Below are positions 36,632 through 38,221 of a stretch of DNA of 38,221 nucleotides, piece after piece. The first letter of the stretch is position 1, and every line of letters starts with the position of its first letter. The translations under genes and the position numbers were made by a program. The notes under the pieces were generated by a model. That model made no database searches. It worked only from the letters and a program-made list of their open reading frames with translations, and was not told where the DNA came from. The stretch is taken from assembly GCA_030065175.1 (NCBI GenBank), contig JASJDH010000015.1:1-38221 (forward strand), read 5' to 3'. Source of the DNA: Leptolyngbyaceae cyanobacterium MO_188.B28. Lineage in GTDB: Bacteria > Cyanobacteriota > Cyanobacteriia > Phormidesmidales > Phormidesmidaceae.

Positions 36632-38221
36632 ATGAGCCTTCTAACCCTGCAATCGATTAAAAAAGACTTCGGCGTTAAGGAAATTCTGAGGGACGCCAGC
36701 TTTAGCATCGATCCAAACGACAAAGTAGGGCTGATCGGCGTTAATGGATCAGGCAAATCAACCCTGCTGAAGATGATGGCGGGCATTGAGCCCATTGACG
36801 GCGGGCAGCGTCTGGTCAGATCTGGGGCCAAGATTGTCTATCTGCCCCAGCAACCTGATTTGGATGAGGATCGCACCGTTCTCGACCAGGTCTTTGCCGA
36901 TAGCAGCGACCAAATGAAGCTGGTGCGGCAATATGAAGACCTATCCCACCGGATTGGCCAAGCGCAAGGGGCTGAACTAGAAACCCTAATGTCCCAACTG
37001 GCCAGCATTAGCGAACAGATGGAATCAGTCGGGGCTTGGGAACTGGAAACCAACGCCAAAATTATCCTCAGCAAGTTAGGGATTGACACCTTTGACGCTC
37101 GGGTGGGCGACCTCTCCGGCGGCTACCGCAAACGAATCGCCCTGGCCACTGCGCTACTCTCCGAACCCGATCTACTGTTGATGGATGAACCGACGAACCA
37201 CCTTGACGCTGAATCTGTGGAGTGGCTACAGGCTTATCTGGATCGGTTCCGGGGGGCCATCTTGCTGATTACCCACGATCGCTATTTTCTCGACCGCGTC
37301 ACTAAGCGAATTTTAGCCATTGACCGAGGCGATCTGTACACTTATGCCGGCAATTACGCCTATTATCTAGAGAAAAAAGCCCTGGAAGAAGAATCCGACG
37401 TCAAAAGCCAGCAAAAGCATAAAGGCGTGCTGCGGCGGGAGCTGGAATGGCTGAAACGGGGACCCAAAGCACGAAGCACGAAACAAAAGGCGCGGATCGA
37501 TCGGATCCGCGACATGCAGGACAAGACTTTCAAAGAAACCCAAGGCAACGTGGAGATTGACACGCCCGGGCGACGCATCGGCAAAAAGGTGATCGAACTC
37601 ACTAACGTTTCAAAAGCCTACGACGGACATACCTTGATCCAGGATTTCACCTACAAATTTAGTCCCCGCGATCGCATCGGCATTATTGGCGGGAATGGGG
37701 CGGGAAAATCCACCTTAATGAATATCATCACCGGACGCATTCAACCCGATGCTGGCGAAGTAGACATTGGGTCCACCATCCACATCGGTTACTTTGACCA
37801 ACATTCCGATAACTTGCTCTCCGCCCTTAACCAAAATCAACGGGTCATTGACTATCTCAAAGAAGTAGGCTCTTTTGTGAAAACAGCGGATGGAACTCAG
37901 ATTAGCGCCTCCCAGATGCTGGAGCGTTTTTTGTTTCCAGCAGCGCAACAATATGCGCCCATCCATAAATTATCCGGCGGAGAAAAGCGGCGTCTGTTTC
38001 TCCTTCGGGTGCTAATGAGCGCCCCTAACGTGCTGATTTTGGACGAGCCGACCAATGACCTGGATGTGCAAACTCTAGCCGTCTTAGAAGACTACCTGGA
38101 GAATTTTAACGGCTGCGCGATCGCTGTCTCCCACGACCGCTACTTTCTAGATCGCACCGTCGACACAATTTTTGCCCTGGAGCCTGGAGGGAACCTGCGT
38201 CAATATCCCGGCAATTACTCA
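36632..38221 (+). CDS. ABC-F family ATPase (Uup-like), partial at the right edge
   Basis: From ATG 36632 the frame is open to the end of the window (530 codons, no stop). Two ABC domains are seen. Domain 1 has Walker A GVNGSGKST, signature LSGGYRKRIALA, Walker B LLLMDEPTNHLD and switch THDRYFLD. Domain 2 has GGNGAGKST, LSGGEKRRLFLLR, LILDEPTNDLD and SHDRYFLD. The linker between them is charged and helical (EWLKRGPKARSTKQKARIDR). There are no membrane segments. ABC-F proteins act on the ribosome, for example to relieve stalling; this one resembles Uup-type members. The missing C-terminus would probably be a short coiled-coil. Confidence 0.94.
   Translation, partial: MSLLTLQSIKKDFGVKEILRDASFSIDPNDKVGLIGVNGSGKSTLLKMMAGIEPIDGGQRLVRSGAKIVYLPQQPDLDEDRTVLDQVFADSSDQMKLVRQYEDLSHRIGQAQGAELETLMSQLASISEQMESVGAWELETNAKIILSKLGIDTFDARVGDLSGGYRKRIALATALLSEPDLLLMDEPTNHLDAESVEWLQAYLDRFRGAILLITHDRYFLDRVTKRILAIDRGDLYTYAGNYAYYLEKKALEEESDVKSQQKHKGVLRRELEWLKRGPKARSTKQKARIDRIRDMQDKTFKETQGNVEIDTPGRRIGKKVIELTNVSKAYDGHTLIQDFTYKFSPRDRIGIIGGNGAGKSTLMNIITGRIQPDAGEVDIGSTIHIGYFDQHSDNLLSALNQNQRVIDYLKEVGSFVKTADGTQISASQMLERFLFPAAQQYAPIHKLSGGEKRRLFLLRVLMSAPNVLILDEPTNDLDVQTLAVLEDYLENFNGCAIAVSHDRYFLDRTVDTIFALEPGGNLRQYPGNYS

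Overview
The window reads as chromosomal DNA of a cyanobacterium, probably a filamentous or otherwise complex one. The evidence is petG of the cytochrome b6f complex, a cytochrome cM-like protein, type I glnA behind a textbook NtcA promoter, many HIP1 octamers (GCGATCGC), several kinds of short palindromic intergenic repeats, and abundant STAND-NTPase, caspase-like and Uma2 genes. Species cannot be read from the sequence.

Layout. 1-1.0 kb: the 3' end of a sugar ABC-transporter binding protein and a GXWXG/DUF4334 gene. 1.2-3.4 kb: two tandemly duplicated cation diffusion facilitator genes. 3.7-6.7 kb: a phosphomanno/phosphoglucomutase and a glutamine synthetase-like enzyme. 6.8-8.9 kb: a secreted C13 caspase-like protein with an EF-hand loop, a c-type cytochrome, and petG (37 aa). 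9.4-14.6 kb: an FGGY sugar kinase, glnA, a ferritin-like protein, and a secreted protein made of 25-residue tandem repeats. 15.3-16.9 kb: glucose-specific phosphoglucomutase.

17.2-25.6 kb is the most unusual part. A STAND-TPR ATPase is followed by a STAND ATPase fused to a trypsin-like protease with an apparently intact His-Asp-Ser triad, a small protein resembling the trypsin-co-occurring family (TRYPCO1, CU044_2847-like), and a radical SAM/SPASM enzyme with a Cys cluster near its N-terminus. Next to these, on the other strand, lie a von Willebrand A protein that has lost its metal site and a sulfotransferase. I infer a conflict (defence or regulated cell death) locus in which ATPase sensing is coupled to proteolysis and possibly to peptide modification. 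This is a hypothesis from domain content and order.

25.8-38.2 kb is accessory and stress related: a histidine phosphatase, a divergent aldo/keto reductase and AraC regulator pair, a phytase-like pseudogene with frameshifts and a deletion, a peroxiredoxin-like gene next to katG (peroxide defence), an IS630-family insertion sequence that truncates a gene, a methyltransferase, a Uma2 protein, and an ABC-F ATPase that runs off the right edge and is preceded by a 14-codon leader reading frame. No rRNA, tRNA or CRISPR array was recognised.
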